From: Mycobacterium montefiorense
GTDB lineage: Bacteria > Actinomycetota > Actinomycetes > Mycobacteriales > Mycobacteriaceae
DNA length: 64,000 bases
Reading direction: 5' to 3'
Assembly (NCBI RefSeq): GCF_003112775.1
Contig: NZ_BFCH01000048.1
Coordinates: 1 to 64,000, forward strand
Below the pieces are notes generated by a model. That model did no database searches, was not told the origin of the DNA, and saw nothing but the letters and a program-made list of their open reading frames with translations. Made by a program: the position numbers and the translations under genes. Positions 8,401-17,472 of the stretch are shown here, piece after piece. Each line of letters begins with the position of its first letter. Within the stretch, counting starts at the first letter, position 1.

Positions 8401-9051
8401 ATGGCAGCGATCGACATCTCCGGCACGGTGCGCGAACGCGCCGCCCGCGAACTCCGCGACCGCATCCTTACCGGCGCCTTGCCCGCCGGCGCCCGGGTCG
8501 ACCTCGATGCCATCACCGAGGAGTTCGCGACCAGCCGGACCCCGGTCCGCGAGGCGCTGCTCGAGCTCTCCTTCGAAGGATTGGTCCAGGTGGCACCCCG
8601 CAGCGGCGTCACCGTGATCGGCATCAGCCCCACCGACGTGATGGACAGCTTCACCATCCTCGGAGTCCTTACCGGACAGGCCGCCGCGTGGGCGGCCGAA
8701 CGGATCGAATCCGACGAGCTCGACATGCTGCGCGCGCTCGCGGCCGACGTGGTCGCTCGCTCCGGTGACGACAGCATCGGCGAGGCGAACTGGCACTTTC
8801 ACCAAAAGATCCACCGCGCCGCTCACTCGCCGCGGCTGATGACGCAGATCAAGCAGGCCGCTCGGGTGGTGCCGAGCAACTTCCTCACCCTGTTTCCCGA
8901 CCACGAGAAGCATTCGCTCGACGAGCACCAGGAGCTACTCGACGCACTCGGCGACAAGGACGTCGAACGTGCCCGCACGATCGCCGAGCGCCATGTCCTG
9001 GACGCCGGGCGCTCGCTGGCCGACTGGCTCGAGCAGCGCCGCACCGCCTAG
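8401..9051 (+). CDS. GntR family transcriptional regulator (FCD type)
   Basis: A 216-residue regulator with an N-terminal winged helix-turn-helix (RERAARELRDRILTGALPAG to SRTPVREALLELSFEGLV, residues about 10-65) and a C-terminal all-helical FCD effector domain whose metal-site histidines include HFHQKIHRAAHS and DEHQELLDAL. FCD members usually bind an organic acid. It is divergent from the monooxygenase/CoA-transferase/lyase operon with a 16-bp palindrome in the shared promoter region, so it most likely represses that operon and senses its substrate. The ATG at 8401 is the only start that keeps the complete winged helix. Confidence 0.9.
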   Translation: MAAIDISGTVRERAARELRDRILTGALPAGARVDLDAITEEFATSRTPVREALLELSFEGLVQVAPRSGVTVIGISPTDVMDSFTILGVLTGQAAAWAAERIESDELDMLRALAADVVARSGDDSIGEANWHFHQKIHRAAHSPRLMTQIKQAARVVPSNFLTLFPDHEKHSLDEHQELLDALGDKDVERARTIAERHVLDAGRSLADWLEQRRTA

Positions 9052-9070
9052 CTTTCGCCGCGCAACCTCA

Positions 9071-9094
9071 CACGCCGCAGCGCTTGCGGGCGTG
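9071..9094. terminator. Hairpin between gntR and the NRPS gene
   Basis: CACGCCGCA and TGCGGGCGTG pair as a nine-base stem with one bulged G and a five-base loop, starting 19 bp after the gntR stop. No T tract follows, so it may be a weak mycobacterial-style terminator, a leader structure of the NRPS gene, or chance in GC-rich sequence. Confidence 0.3.
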
Positions 9095-9121
9095 GCGCCA
9101 GGACTTGAGTATTTTCGTGGG

Positions 9122-12100
9122 GTGCCTTCGCCTCCTGGGCCTCCCGTCCCCGCACAAGTCCCAGCGCAATACACGCTGTCGCCTGCCGCACCCAGCCCAC
9201 GCACGCTGATCGAGATCCTTTATGAGACCGCTGCGCGCTATCCGGACGCGACGGCCATCGACGACGGCACCGTCCAGCTCACCTACAGCGAACTGATTAG
9301 CGACATCGAGGCCAGCGTGGAATGGCTGGCGGCGAGAGGTATCGGCCGGGGGGACCGGATCGGCATCCGAATGCCGTCGGGCAGCTATGCGCTGTATGTG
9401 GCGATCCTGGCGACGCTGGCCACCGGAGCCGCCTACGTGCCCGTCGACGCCGACGACCCCGAGGAACGCGCCGAGTTGGTGTTCGGTGAGGCCGCCGTCG
9501 TGGGCGTCATCACCGAGGCGGGCTTGCTCCGCGGCGTCGGCTTGTCGCGAGGCTGGCGAGCCACCTCGCCGCTGGGCCGCGACGACGCCTGGATCATCTT
9601 CACGTCCGGCTCGACCGGAATGCCGAAGGGCGTTGCGGTCACGCACCGCAGCGCGGCCGCATTCGTCGATGCCGAGGCACAGATGTTCTTGCAGGACAAC
9701 CCGATTGGCCCGGGCGATCGGGTACTTGCCGGACTGTCGGTAGCTTTCGACGCGTCGTGCGAGGAGATGTGGTTGGCCTGGCGGCATGGCGCCTGCCTGG
9801 TACCCGCACCGCGATCGTTGGTGCGCAGCGGGATGGACCTCGGTCCCTGGTTGGTCACCCGCGATGTGACCGTGGTGTCGACGGTGCCGACGCTGGCCGC
9901 GCTGTGGCCCAGCGAGGCGCTCGAAGCGGTGCGCCTGTTGATCTTTGGCGGTGAGGCCTGCCCGCCGGAACTGGTCGAGCGGCTCGCCGTCGATGGACGG
10001 GAGGTGTGGAACACCTACGGCCCGACCGAGGCCACCGTCGTCGCGTGCGCGGCGAAGCTCGACAGCTCGGGACCGATCAGCATCGGGCTGCCGTTGCCGG
10101 GCTGGGACCTGGCCGTGGTCGACGCCGACTGCCTGCCGGTCGCCTACGGCGATGTCGGCGAGCTGGTGATCGGCGGCGTCGGGCTGGCCCGCTACCTGGA
10201 CAAGGACAAGGACGCCGAGAAGTACGCCGCGATGCCGTCGCTGGGCTGGCAGCGCGCCTATCGCAGCGGCGATCTGGTTCGGCTGGAACGCGACGGGCTG
10301 TATTTCTGCGGCCGCGGCGACGACCAGGTCAAGCTCGGCGGCCGGCGTATCGAGCCGGGCGAGGTCGACTCGGCGCTGGTGCACCTGCCGGGAGTCAGCG
10401 GTGGAGCGGCGGCGGTTCGCCACACCGCCACCGGCACGCCGGTACTGGTCGGCTACGTCGTCAGCACCGACCCGGCGTTCGACCTCAACGAGGCGCGCGC
10501 CCGCCTTGCCGAGCAACTGCCAGCCTCGCTGGTGCCACGGCTGGTGCGGGTCGCCGAACTGCCCACCCGAACGTCGGGCAAGGTCGACCGTGACGCGCTG
10601 CCGTGGCCACCGCCGGGCGGCGAGTCGGACGAGTCGGCCGATCTCGGCGGCACGGCCGGCTGGCTGGCCGGGCTGTGGCGAGATCTGCTTGGGGCGGCGG
10701 TCGACACTGTCGAAGCGGATTTCTTCGCACTCGGCGGCGGCTCGCTGGCCGCCGCGCAACTGGTATCCGGGCTGCGGCAGCAGTATCCGCAGGTCACCGT
10801 CGCCGACCTGTACGACCATCCCCGGTTGGGCTCGCTCGCCGGGTTCCTCGACGAACTCGAGCCGCCACCGCAGGTCACCGAGCGCACGGTCCGGCCGACA
10901 CCATGGCTGACGGGGTTCACGCAGACCTTGCTGGCCCTGCCATTGGCGACGCTGGCGGCGCTGCCATGGTTGACGTGGCTGGCGCTGGGCAACAACGTCG
11001 CTCGCGCCCTGCACGTGGTGCCGTGGACCGTGGCGGTGAACTGGTGGCTGGTCGCGGCGGCTTTCGTCGTATTCGTCACGCCGTTGGGCCGGATGGGCAT
11101 CGCGGTGTTGTTCGCGCGGATGCTGCTGTCGCGCGTCCGCCCCGGCAGCTATCCTCGCGGCGGCTCGGTGCACCTGCGGATCTGGTTCACCGAACGGCTG
11201 GCGGAGGCCAGTGGCGCCCACAACCTGTCCGGTGCGCCGTGGCTGGTCTACTACGCCCGCGCGCTCGGCGCCGACATCGGCAAGGGTGTCGACCTGCATT
11301 CGCTGCCGCCGGTCACCGGGTTGCTCACGGTCGGCCAGCGCTGTGCCGTCGAGCCCGAAGTCGACCTGAGCGGTCACTGGATCGACGGGGACACGTTCCA
11401 CGTCGGTGAGATCACGATCGGCGATGACGCCACGATTGGCGCGCGGTCGACGCTGCTGCCCGGCGCCGTCGTCGGCAAGAACGCCGACGTTGCACCCGGC
11501 GCCGGCGTGCTGGACAAGATCAAAAACGGCCGGTACTGGAAGGGGTCGCCGGCAGTGAAGTCCGGGCGGGTCAACCACCCCTGGCCGGACGAGCGGCCGC
11601 CGCGCCGCACGCGCTGGGTCGTCATGTACGGATTGACGTCGGTTCTGCTGGGGGCGCTGCCGCTGCTCGCCGTGGCGGCCGGCCTGGCGGTCATCGTGGT
11701 CGCGGTCCGCCACACCCACCGCCTGTCGCAGGCCGTGGTCCCCGCGCTGCTGTGGACACCGGCTGCGACGCTGGCCGGACTCACGATGTACACGCTGCTG
11801 ACAGTGATTGGCGTGCGGGTGTTGTCACTGCGACTGCGCGAGGGCTATCACCCGGTACGCAGCCGGGCCGGCTGGCAGCTGTGGGCCACCGAGCGGCTGA
11901 TGGATGCCGCGCGCAATTATCTGTTCCCGCTGTATGCCAGCCTGCTGACGCCAATGTGGCTGCGGCTGCTTGGCGCCAAAGTGGGTCGTGGCACTGAGAT
12001 TTCGACTGTATTGATGACCCCGAAGTTCGCAATCATCGAGGACGGTGCCTTCCTGGCCGACGACACGATGGTCGCGTCCTACGAGCTCGGCGGCGGCTGG

Positions 12101-13051
12101 ATCTACGCGGCGAAGACAACCGTCGGCAGGCGCGCGTTCCTCGGCAACTCCGGGATTACCCAGCCGGGCCGCCGGGTTCCCGACGACGGATTGGTGGCGG
12201 TGCTGTCGGCCGCGCCGCCCAAGGCCAAGCGTGGCTCGTCCTGGCTGGGCAGCCCACCGATGCGGCTGCGCCGTCGCCCCGCGGAGGCCGACGAGGCGAC
12301 CACGTATGACCCACCGCAAAGTTTGAAGACGATGCGGGCGCTGGTGGAAACATTCCGGTTACTGCCGGTGATCGCGTCGGTCGCGATCGGTTTGGCCGTA
12401 CTGGGCGGATTGCAAGCACTGGCACGGATATTCAGCATCTGGTGGGCGGCACTGGGCGGTGGCCTGGTGCTGCTGGCGGCGGGCGCGATCGCCGGTGGCA
12501 TCGCGATCGTCGCGAAGTGGCTTCTGGTCGGCCGGATCAGGGCCAGCGAATATCCGCTGTGGTCGTCGTTCGTCTGGCGCAACGAAGTAGCCGACACGTT
12601 CGTCGAAACCGTCGCCGCACCATGGTTCGCCCGGGCGGCTAGCGGCACGCCGGTGCTGAACATGTGGCTGCGCGCGCTCGGCGCCCGCATCGGCCGGGGC
12701 GTGTGGTGTGAAAGCTATTGGCTCCCTGAGGCAGATCTCGTCACGCTGGACGACGGGTCCACCGTCAACCGTGGCTGCGTGGTGCAGACCCACCTCTTCC
12801 ACGACCGGATCATGCGAATGGACCGCGTCGTGTTGGAACCCGGTGCGACGCTGGGGCCGCATTGCGTCGCGCTACCCGCCGCCCGGCTGGGTGCCGGTGC
12901 GACCGTCGGTCCCGCGTCCTTGGTGGTCCGCGGTGACGAGGTACCGGGATCAACACGCTGGCAAGGTAATCCGATCAGACCGTGGAATCCTGGCCGCAAG
13001 AAGGCAGGCAAGGCCGGCTCCGGGCGCGGCGTCGAGGACACCGCCGCGTGA
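9122..13051 (+). CDS. Pls/PosA-like single-module NRPS with three tandem membrane-linked domains
   Basis: A 1309-residue nonribosomal peptide synthetase, close to the length I recall for the epsilon-poly-L-lysine synthetase Pls (about 1320). Order: adenylation domain (about 25-500; IIFTSGSTGMPKG, FDASCEEMW, NTYGPTEA, TSGKVDRDALP), a thiolation domain with FFALGGGSLAAAQL (Ser is the phosphopantetheine site, about 540), then three repeats of a membrane-helix pair plus a hexapeptide-rich globular domain (for example VGEITIGDDATIGARSTLLP, and LVTLDDGSTVNRGCVVQTHL in the last). There is no ordinary condensation or thioesterase domain. Reading specificity positions against GrsA gives D-A-E-S-I-G-T-V-V-K, which resembles a lysine code. 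The start GTG at 9122 is tentative. Its stop overlaps the next gene's start by GTGA, so the peptidase is translationally coupled. The product is probably a basic homo-oligomer or aminoacyl conjugate made at the membrane; this is inference. Confidence 0.88.
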   Translation: MPSPPGPPVPAQVPAQYTLSPAAPSPRTLIEILYETAARYPDATAIDDGTVQLTYSELISDIEASVEWLAARGIGRGDRIGIRMPSGSYALYVAILATLATGAAYVPVDADDPEERAELVFGEAAVVGVITEAGLLRGVGLSRGWRATSPLGRDDAWIIFTSGSTGMPKGVAVTHRSAAAFVDAEAQMFLQDNPIGPGDRVLAGLSVAFDASCEEMWLAWRHGACLVPAPRSLVRSGMDLGPWLVTRDVTVVSTVPTLAALWPSEALEAVRLLIFGGEACPPELVERLAVDGREVWNTYGPTEATVVACAAKLDSSGPISIGLPLPGWDLAVVDADCLPVAYGDVGELVIGGVGLARYLDKDKDAEKYAAMPSLGWQRAYRSGDLVRLERDGLYFCGRGDDQVKLGGRRIEPGEVDSALVHLPGVSGGAAAVRHTATGTPVLVGYVVSTDPAFDLNEARARLAEQLPASLVPRLVRVAELPTRTSGKVDRDALPWPPPGGESDESADLGGTAGWLAGLWRDLLGAAVDTVEADFFALGGGSLAAAQLVSGLRQQYPQVTVADLYDHPRLGSLAGFLDELEPPPQVTERTVRPTPWLTGFTQTLLALPLATLAALPWLTWLALGNNVARALHVVPWTVAVNWWLVAAAFVVFVTPLGRMGIAVLFARMLLSRVRPGSYPRGGSVHLRIWFTERLAEASGAHNLSGAPWLVYYARALGADIGKGVDLHSLPPVTGLLTVGQRCAVEPEVDLSGHWIDGDTFHVGEITIGDDATIGARSTLLPGAVVGKNADVAPGAGVLDKIKNGRYWKGSPAVKSGRVNHPWPDERPPRRTRWVVMYGLTSVLLGALPLLAVAAGLAVIVVAVRHTHRLSQAVVPALLWTPAATLAGLTMYTLLTVIGVRVLSLRLREGYHPVRSRAGWQLWATERLMDAARNYLFPLYASLLTPMWLRLLGAKVGRGTEISTVLMTPKFAIIEDGAFLADDTMVASYELGGGWIYAAKTTVGRRAFLGNSGITQPGRRVPDDGLVAVLSAAPPKAKRGSSWLGSPPMRLRRRPAEADEATTYDPPQSLKTMRALVETFRLLPVIASVAIGLAVLGGLQALARIFSIWWAALGGGLVLLAAGAIAGGIAIVAKWLLVGRIRASEYPLWSSFVWRNEVADTFVETVAAPWFARAASGTPVLNMWLRALGARIGRGVWCESYWLPEADLVTLDDGSTVNRGCVVQTHLFHDRIMRMDRVVLEPGATLGPHCVALPAARLGAGATVGPASLVVRGDEVPGSTRWQGNPIRPWNPGRKKAGKAGSGRGVEDTAA

Positions 13052-14367
13052 AGCCCTCCCCGAAAAAAGCGCTGCCGGAAGTGGTCGATGAGTACCTGCC
13101 GAAAAACGGCAATGCCGGATACCAGGTGTCGCGGTACGAGTTGGATCTGGACTACAGGGTCGCGTTGAACCGGCTGTCCGCAACGGCCACGATCACTGCT
13201 GTCACGCTGACCGAATTGCAGCAACTGACGCTCGACCTGTCGAATGCGCTGACCGTGTCCAAGGTCTCGGTGAACGGCAGGTGGGTGGATCAATTCTCTT
13301 GTCGCGGAGGAAAATTACGCATCCGATTGGGATCGAAGCTGCCGACCGGGGCCGCGTTGTCGATCGTGGTCCGATACGGCGGTTCGCCGAGGCCGATTCG
13401 CTCACTATGGGGCGACGTCGGTTTCGAGGAGCTGACCGATGGTGTATTGGTCGCCGGGCAGCCCAACGGCGCCGCTTCGTGGTTCCCCTGCAACGACCAC
13501 CCCAGCGCCAAAGCCGCGTTCCATATCCAGGTCAGCACGGAAAGCCGGTACCGAGTGGTTACCAACGGGCAGCTGCTGTCACGCCGGGCCCGCGCCTCGC
13601 GCACCGAGTGGACCTACGAGCAGCGCGAGCCGACATCGACCTACTTGATCACCCTGCAAATCGGCAACTACGAATTGCGGCGGCTGGCCCGCACGCCGGT
13701 GCCGATACAGGCGGTACTGCCCGAGCGGTTACGCCGGGAGTTCGATCACGATTTCGCCCGCCAGCCCCAGATGATGCAGTTGTTCATCGAGCTGTTTGGA
13801 CCATATCCGCTTGCTACCGGCTTCACAGTGGTTGTCACCGACGATCCGCTGGACATACCCCTGGAAGCCCAAGGGATTTCGATCTTCGGCGCTAACCATT
13901 GCGACGGCACGCGGTCCAGCGAGCGGCTGATCGCCCATGAACTTGCACATCAGTGGTTCGGCAACTCAGTGACCGCGGGCCAATGGCGCGACATCTGGCT
14001 ACACGAAGGATTCGCGTGCTACGCGGAGTGGTTGTGGTCCGAACACGGCGGCGGCCCCAGCGCCGACGAACTGGCCCGGCTGCACCACGCAAAGCTGCGC
14101 ACTCAGCCACAGGACCTGCTACTGACCGATCCCGGGGCGCGCGACATGTTCGACGACCGAGTCTACAAACGCGGTGCGCTGACCCTGCATGCGCTGCGCG
14201 GTCGATTGGGTGACGATAATTTCTTTGCGCTACTGAAGGATTGGACGTCGCGGCATCGTCACGGCACCGCCGTCACCGACGACTTCACCGGGCTGGCGGC
14301 CAACTACTCCGATGAGTCGCTGCGCTCGCTGTGGGACACGTGGCTGTACTCGACGATCGTGCCCTGA
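13048..14367 (+). CDS. M1 family zinc metallopeptidase (aminopeptidase)
   Basis: A 439-residue M1 aminopeptidase, shorter than the classical 850-residue enzymes because it lacks the long C-terminal helical domain. The zinc motif is HELAHQWFGNSV with the third ligand in DIWLHEGFACY, 18 residues on, and the substrate-binding region before it reads LEAQGISIFG in place of GAMEN, as in the short bacterial subfamily. The N-terminus has no signal peptide, so it appears cytoplasmic. Its GTG start at 13048 overlaps the NRPS stop (GTGA), implying co-translation. Enzymes that degrade epsilon-polylysine in producing Streptomyces are, as I recall, zinc aminopeptidases, so a role in trimming or self-protection against the NRPS product is plausible. 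Confidence 0.88.
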   Translation: MKPSPKKALPEVVDEYLPKNGNAGYQVSRYELDLDYRVALNRLSATATITAVTLTELQQLTLDLSNALTVSKVSVNGRWVDQFSCRGGKLRIRLGSKLPTGAALSIVVRYGGSPRPIRSLWGDVGFEELTDGVLVAGQPNGAASWFPCNDHPSAKAAFHIQVSTESRYRVVTNGQLLSRRARASRTEWTYEQREPTSTYLITLQIGNYELRRLARTPVPIQAVLPERLRREFDHDFARQPQMMQLFIELFGPYPLATGFTVVVTDDPLDIPLEAQGISIFGANHCDGTRSSERLIAHELAHQWFGNSVTAGQWRDIWLHEGFACYAEWLWSEHGGGPSADELARLHHAKLRTQPQDLLLTDPGARDMFDDRVYKRGALTLHALRGRLGDDNFFALLKDWTSRHRHGTAVTDDFTGLAANYSDESLRSLWDTWLYSTIVP

Positions 14368-14369
14368 CA

Positions 14370-14603
14370 TCAGCCTCCGCCGGCACCCGCTCCCCCGCCC
14401 GGCGCGTTGTCGCCGCCATAACCACCCGGCGGGCCCACCGAACTGGGCACACCAGGGTTCGGTGCCGTCTCCGACGAGGTTGGTGGCGATGTCTTCGGCG
14501 TGCCTTGCGGGCTGGCGGCAGCGCCGCCACATGCGACCATGAGAGCGGTCAACCCCGCACCGCCGACGAGCGCACAAGTCCGTTTCACCGCACAAGATTT
14601 CAT
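14370..14603 (-). CDS. Small proline/glycine-rich lipoprotein
   Basis: A 77-residue secreted lipoprotein. The signal peptide is short and basic (MKSCAVKRTCALVGG) and ends in the lipobox LMVAC, with Cys25 as the lipidation site. The mature part is low complexity: Ser/Thr/Pro-rich, then a Gly-rich tail (PGGYGG, PGGGAGAGGG). I chose the ATG at 14603 since GGGG lies seven bases upstream; the adjacent ATG at 14606 is equally in frame. The gene is convergent with the M1 peptidase, only two bases separating the stops. Function unknown. Confidence 0.7.
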   Translation of the reverse strand: MKSCAVKRTCALVGGAGLTALMVACGGAAASPQGTPKTSPPTSSETAPNPGVPSSVGPPGGYGGDNAPGGGAGAGGG

Positions 14604-14723
14604 CATCGCACCCCACGTTTCCGCCGTCTGATCCAGCAGAGGCACCCAATGTTTCTGCTGTCTGATCTAGCAGCGGTACCCGCTCACCAGCAAGCCCAAT
14701 CAACGCGTTCCAGAAAGATAACC

Positions 14724-15695
14724 TCAGCCGAGGGCCGGCAGCACGGTGTCGGTCAGCAGCTGGACCGATTTCCATGCTTCGTCGACGGGCATGCCGCCGA
14801 CCAGCGGATGCAGCACCAGCGGTCCGTAGTCGTCGCTGTCCCGGATTTCGGCGATGAGCTGATCGGGAGTCAGAAACCGGTAAAGCCCCGATGCTCTGAC
14901 CTCATCCAGCGTCCGCACACCGGGCAGGTGCATCAAGGAACGTTGGTCGGTGGACCATTCGCCGTAAGTGACTGCTTCCCAGAGGATGCGAGCGCCAAGT
15001 TCAGCCCAAGCCCGGTCGGGATCCTCGTGTAGATAGATCATTCCGCGGTTGATCGGGCCGGGCATCAGGATCAGGGGCTTCATGCCGGCGGCAGAACACA
15101 GTTCCCGATAGTAGGCGGCGATGTCGGGCGGATGGTCGGCCAGGCTGAGCGGCAGCCCGAAGCGCGCCGCGCGCCGGGCGGTGGCTCGCGCGCCGCCACC
15201 CACATACAGCGGCGGATGCGGCCGACTCCAGGTACCGGTACAAATTCCAGCATCCGCTTCGGCGCCGGACCACACCGACAGCATCCGTTCGACCAGGCTG
15301 TCCATCAACGCACCTCGTTGGCTGAAATCCAGGCCGAGCGAGTCGTATTCGACGGGCCGGTAGCCCAGACCGACCGTGGTGTGTAACCGTCCACGACTCA
15401 TGTTGTCCACCAGCGCAATGTCTTCGGCGAGCCGTACCGGATTCCACAACGGCCCAAGCGCGCAGTCCACGCTGGCAATCATTGTTGAGGTCCGCGCCAG
15501 GAACATCGCCGCGGCCATGATCGGGTTGCAGCTCCAGCCGTGGCCGGTGACATGGTGCTCGTCGACGCTCATCGACGTGATGCCATGGGACTCACCCCAT
15601 TGCACCAGTTCGAGGGCTGCGGATAGCAGCTTGCTTTGCGTGCGTGGTTCCCCGTTCGGTGAGGCGAAGTTGAAGCGCAACACCGTCAGTACCAT
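14724..15695 (-). CDS. LLM class flavin-dependent oxidoreductase
   Basis: A 323-residue luciferase-like monooxygenase domain protein. Signatures are TSMSVDEHHVTGHGW (the common EHH motif of the family), IMAAAMFLARTSTMIASVDCALGPLWNP, RLAEDIALVDNMSRGR, and YVGGGARATARRAARFGLP. It may use FMN or F420; the sequence does not decide it. The ATG at 15695 lies one base after the stop of the upstream VOC gene, so the two are tightly coupled. It is the last gene of the sulfotransferase/MBL/VOC/LLM operon and could carry out an oxidative step on the desulfated or sulfated intermediate. Confidence 0.85.
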   Translation of the reverse strand: MVLTVLRFNFASPNGEPRTQSKLLSAALELVQWGESHGITSMSVDEHHVTGHGWSCNPIMAAAMFLARTSTMIASVDCALGPLWNPVRLAEDIALVDNMSRGRLHTTVGLGYRPVEYDSLGLDFSQRGALMDSLVERMLSVWSGAEADAGICTGTWSRPHPPLYVGGGARATARRAARFGLPLSLADHPPDIAAYYRELCSAAGMKPLILMPGPINRGMIYLHEDPDRAWAELGARILWEAVTYGEWSTDQRSLMHLPGVRTLDEVRASGLYRFLTPDQLIAEIRDSDDYGPLVLHPLVGGMPVDEAWKSVQLLTDTVLPALG

Positions 15696-15696
15696 G

Positions 15697-16182
15697 TCAG
15701 GCTCCGGCGGGGCCAGGTTCGGCGATGGACTCAACGAACGCGGCGAAGTCGGGGAATAGCGCGCGGTCGACGATCTCGATGCGGGTGCCGAACGCATCGA
15801 CGTAGTAGGCGAACATCCCAAACTCCGAATCCGGTATTGCTCCGGTCATTTCGAAGCTGAAGCCGTTGTTCTCCAATGCACGCGCGGTCTCGACAAGGTT
15901 GTCGGTGAAATAACCGACATGGTGGACGGAATTGCCCGGTGCGGGTGTCCAGGGCGTGCCCGCAACCTCCTGCACCAGTTCAATGTGCGGGCTCTGCACG
16001 GAATAGACGATCGTCGAAGTCAGGTCGCGAACCCCTTCGGTGGTGCGGAAGGGCAACGTGTAGCGCAGCGGCGTGATCCATCGATAGCCGGCCAATGCGC
16101 TGAGCCGGGCCATCGCGGCGTCGAGGTCAGGCACCACGATGCCGGTGTGATAAAAGTCGTTGGGGTGCAATGCAAATGCCAT
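15697..16182 (-). CDS. VOC (glyoxalase/dioxygenase) superfamily protein
   Basis: A 161-residue vicinal-oxygen-chelate protein with two beta-alpha-beta-beta-beta repeats: DFYHTGIVVPDLDAAMARL begins the first and SVHHVGYFTDNLVETARAL the second. Candidate metal ligands are His12, the Glu of IELVQEV, the His of the second repeat and the Glu of RIEIVDR. Members isomerise, epimerise or cleave small molecules, and the class is not assignable from sequence alone. It starts 21 bp after the MBL gene's stop and ends one base before the LLM start, inside a four-gene operon. Confidence 0.85.
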   Translation of the reverse strand: MAFALHPNDFYHTGIVVPDLDAAMARLSALAGYRWITPLRYTLPFRTTEGVRDLTSTIVYSVQSPHIELVQEVAGTPWTPAPGNSVHHVGYFTDNLVETARALENNGFSFEMTGAIPDSEFGMFAYYVDAFGTRIEIVDRALFPDFAAFVESIAEPGPAGA

Positions 16183-16203
16183 AGTTATGTCCTCACCGTG
16201 CCG

Positions 16204-17463
16204 TCACGAGTTAGTCGCAATTTGTCTTGAGAGCCAGGCTCTTTCCCAGAAGTTGGTGGTGGCGTCCAGCAGGCTTTGGTGCGCTTCCCTGAGCACTTCA
16301 CGTGCTCCCGGATGGTCCGGCTGCGCGGTGGTGACCAGCTCGGCAAGGTGGATGGCGTGCAGTGGGCGGCTCTGGGTGAGGTGCGCCGTTGCGCGCGCCG
16401 TCAGCTCATCGGCTCCGGCCAGTTCCACCACGTCGGTGCCGACGGCGTCGAACCCAATGGAGTAGAGCTCGGTGGTCGACCGGTGGTGGAACCAGCCCGA
16501 GTAGTTCTCCCACACCGCCCGCACATCCCAGGAGACCTTTCCATAGCCCTGGCCCACCTCGTATTCCGCGGGCAAGACGATCTCGTTCATCAGCGTCTGG
16601 ACATCTTTTCCAGCATTCATCCCGGCCACGGCCTGGTCGTGAATGTAGGCAATGGCGTTGCGCAACCGGGTGAGCTCGGCGTGGATGCGATCTGCGCCCG
16701 CGATCGGTTCGAAGTGACCCGTCACCAGGAGTTCAGGCGCAAGATCACGAACCCGCTCGACCGAAGCGATAGCGGTCAGGGCATCTCGGTAGCGGTCGCC
16801 GCGCATCGTCACCAAGTTAGGAATGTGCCCGAATACTGGTCCAAACGTATTTCCACACAAACAGATTCGTTCATCGGGCAGCCATATCACCAATGAATCG
16901 GTGGTCTCACCGCCCGGGACCGAGATCAGCTCCAGCCGTCGGCCCCCGACGTCGAGGGTGAGCGTGTCGTCGAAGTCGAGGTCGACGGTGGGAACGCTCT
17001 GGGCGGGCAGCCGCGTGGTGCCCAGGCGGCGCTGAATGGCCTGGATGCCCGTCGCCAGGGTGTCGGAGAAGGCGAAGGCGCTGCGGCTGGCACGGTACGG
17101 AATCAGGCGTTCGTTGTCGTCCCGCCATTGAGTCCAGTTCGCTTGGGCCACAACGGTTGTGTCTGGGTCGCGGACGCTGTCCAGTCCGCCCACGTGGTCG
17201 ACGTGCCCCTGGGTGAAGATGATGTAGCGCACCGGCGAAGGGTCGACGGCGTCGAAGTTGGCGCGATGCACCGGGCCCTCGAAGCCCATGCCGGTGTTGA
17301 CGATGACCCGGCCGTCGTCGGTAGTCAGCAGGTACGCATTCGACAGACCCGGCGAGCACCACAGTCCCGCCGCGATCTGTTCGGCCTGTTCGGCAGCCGC
17401 CGGCCGCAGCCCGTCAGCGCCCGGCCTGCTGCGATAGACCGGCTCAAAGTCTTGGCTACCCAT
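16204..17463 (-). CDS. MBL-fold hydrolase with alkyl-sulfatase dimerisation domain
   Basis: A 419-residue metallo-beta-lactamase-fold protein related to SdsA1-type alkyl sulfatases. The metal motif reads FTQGHVDHVGG, so the first His of HxHxDH is Gln, a substitution I believe is shared by a subgroup; VPGGETTDSLVIWLPDERICLCGNTFGP style downstream elements and VTGHFEPI (third-ligand His) are intact. The C-terminal half carries the helical dimerisation region (GYGKVSWDVRAVWENYSGWF) but lacks the SCP2-like domain that the longer homologue at 45842-47716 has. It starts 9 bp after the sulfotransferase stop. Removal of sulfate by one enzyme and addition by its neighbour may act on related substrates. 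Confidence 0.83.
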   Translation of the reverse strand: MGSQDFEPVYRSRPGADGLRPAAAEQAEQIAAGLWCSPGLSNAYLLTTDDGRVIVNTGMGFEGPVHRANFDAVDPSPVRYIIFTQGHVDHVGGLDSVRDPDTTVVAQANWTQWRDDNERLIPYRASRSAFAFSDTLATGIQAIQRRLGTTRLPAQSVPTVDLDFDDTLTLDVGGRRLELISVPGGETTDSLVIWLPDERICLCGNTFGPVFGHIPNLVTMRGDRYRDALTAIASVERVRDLAPELLVTGHFEPIAGADRIHAELTRLRNAIAYIHDQAVAGMNAGKDVQTLMNEIVLPAEYEVGQGYGKVSWDVRAVWENYSGWFHHRSTTELYSIGFDAVGTDVVELAGADELTARATAHLTQSRPLHAIHLAELVTTAQPDHPGAREVLREAHQSLLDATTNFWERAWLSRQIATNS

Positions 17464-17472
17464 CGATGCTCC

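Noticed and set aside
9068..11719. An 883-codon minus-strand open frame
   Set aside because: It is the antisense of the NRPS adenylation region. High GC at third positions of the real gene removes stops on the opposite strand; it lacks a ribosome binding site and any domain.
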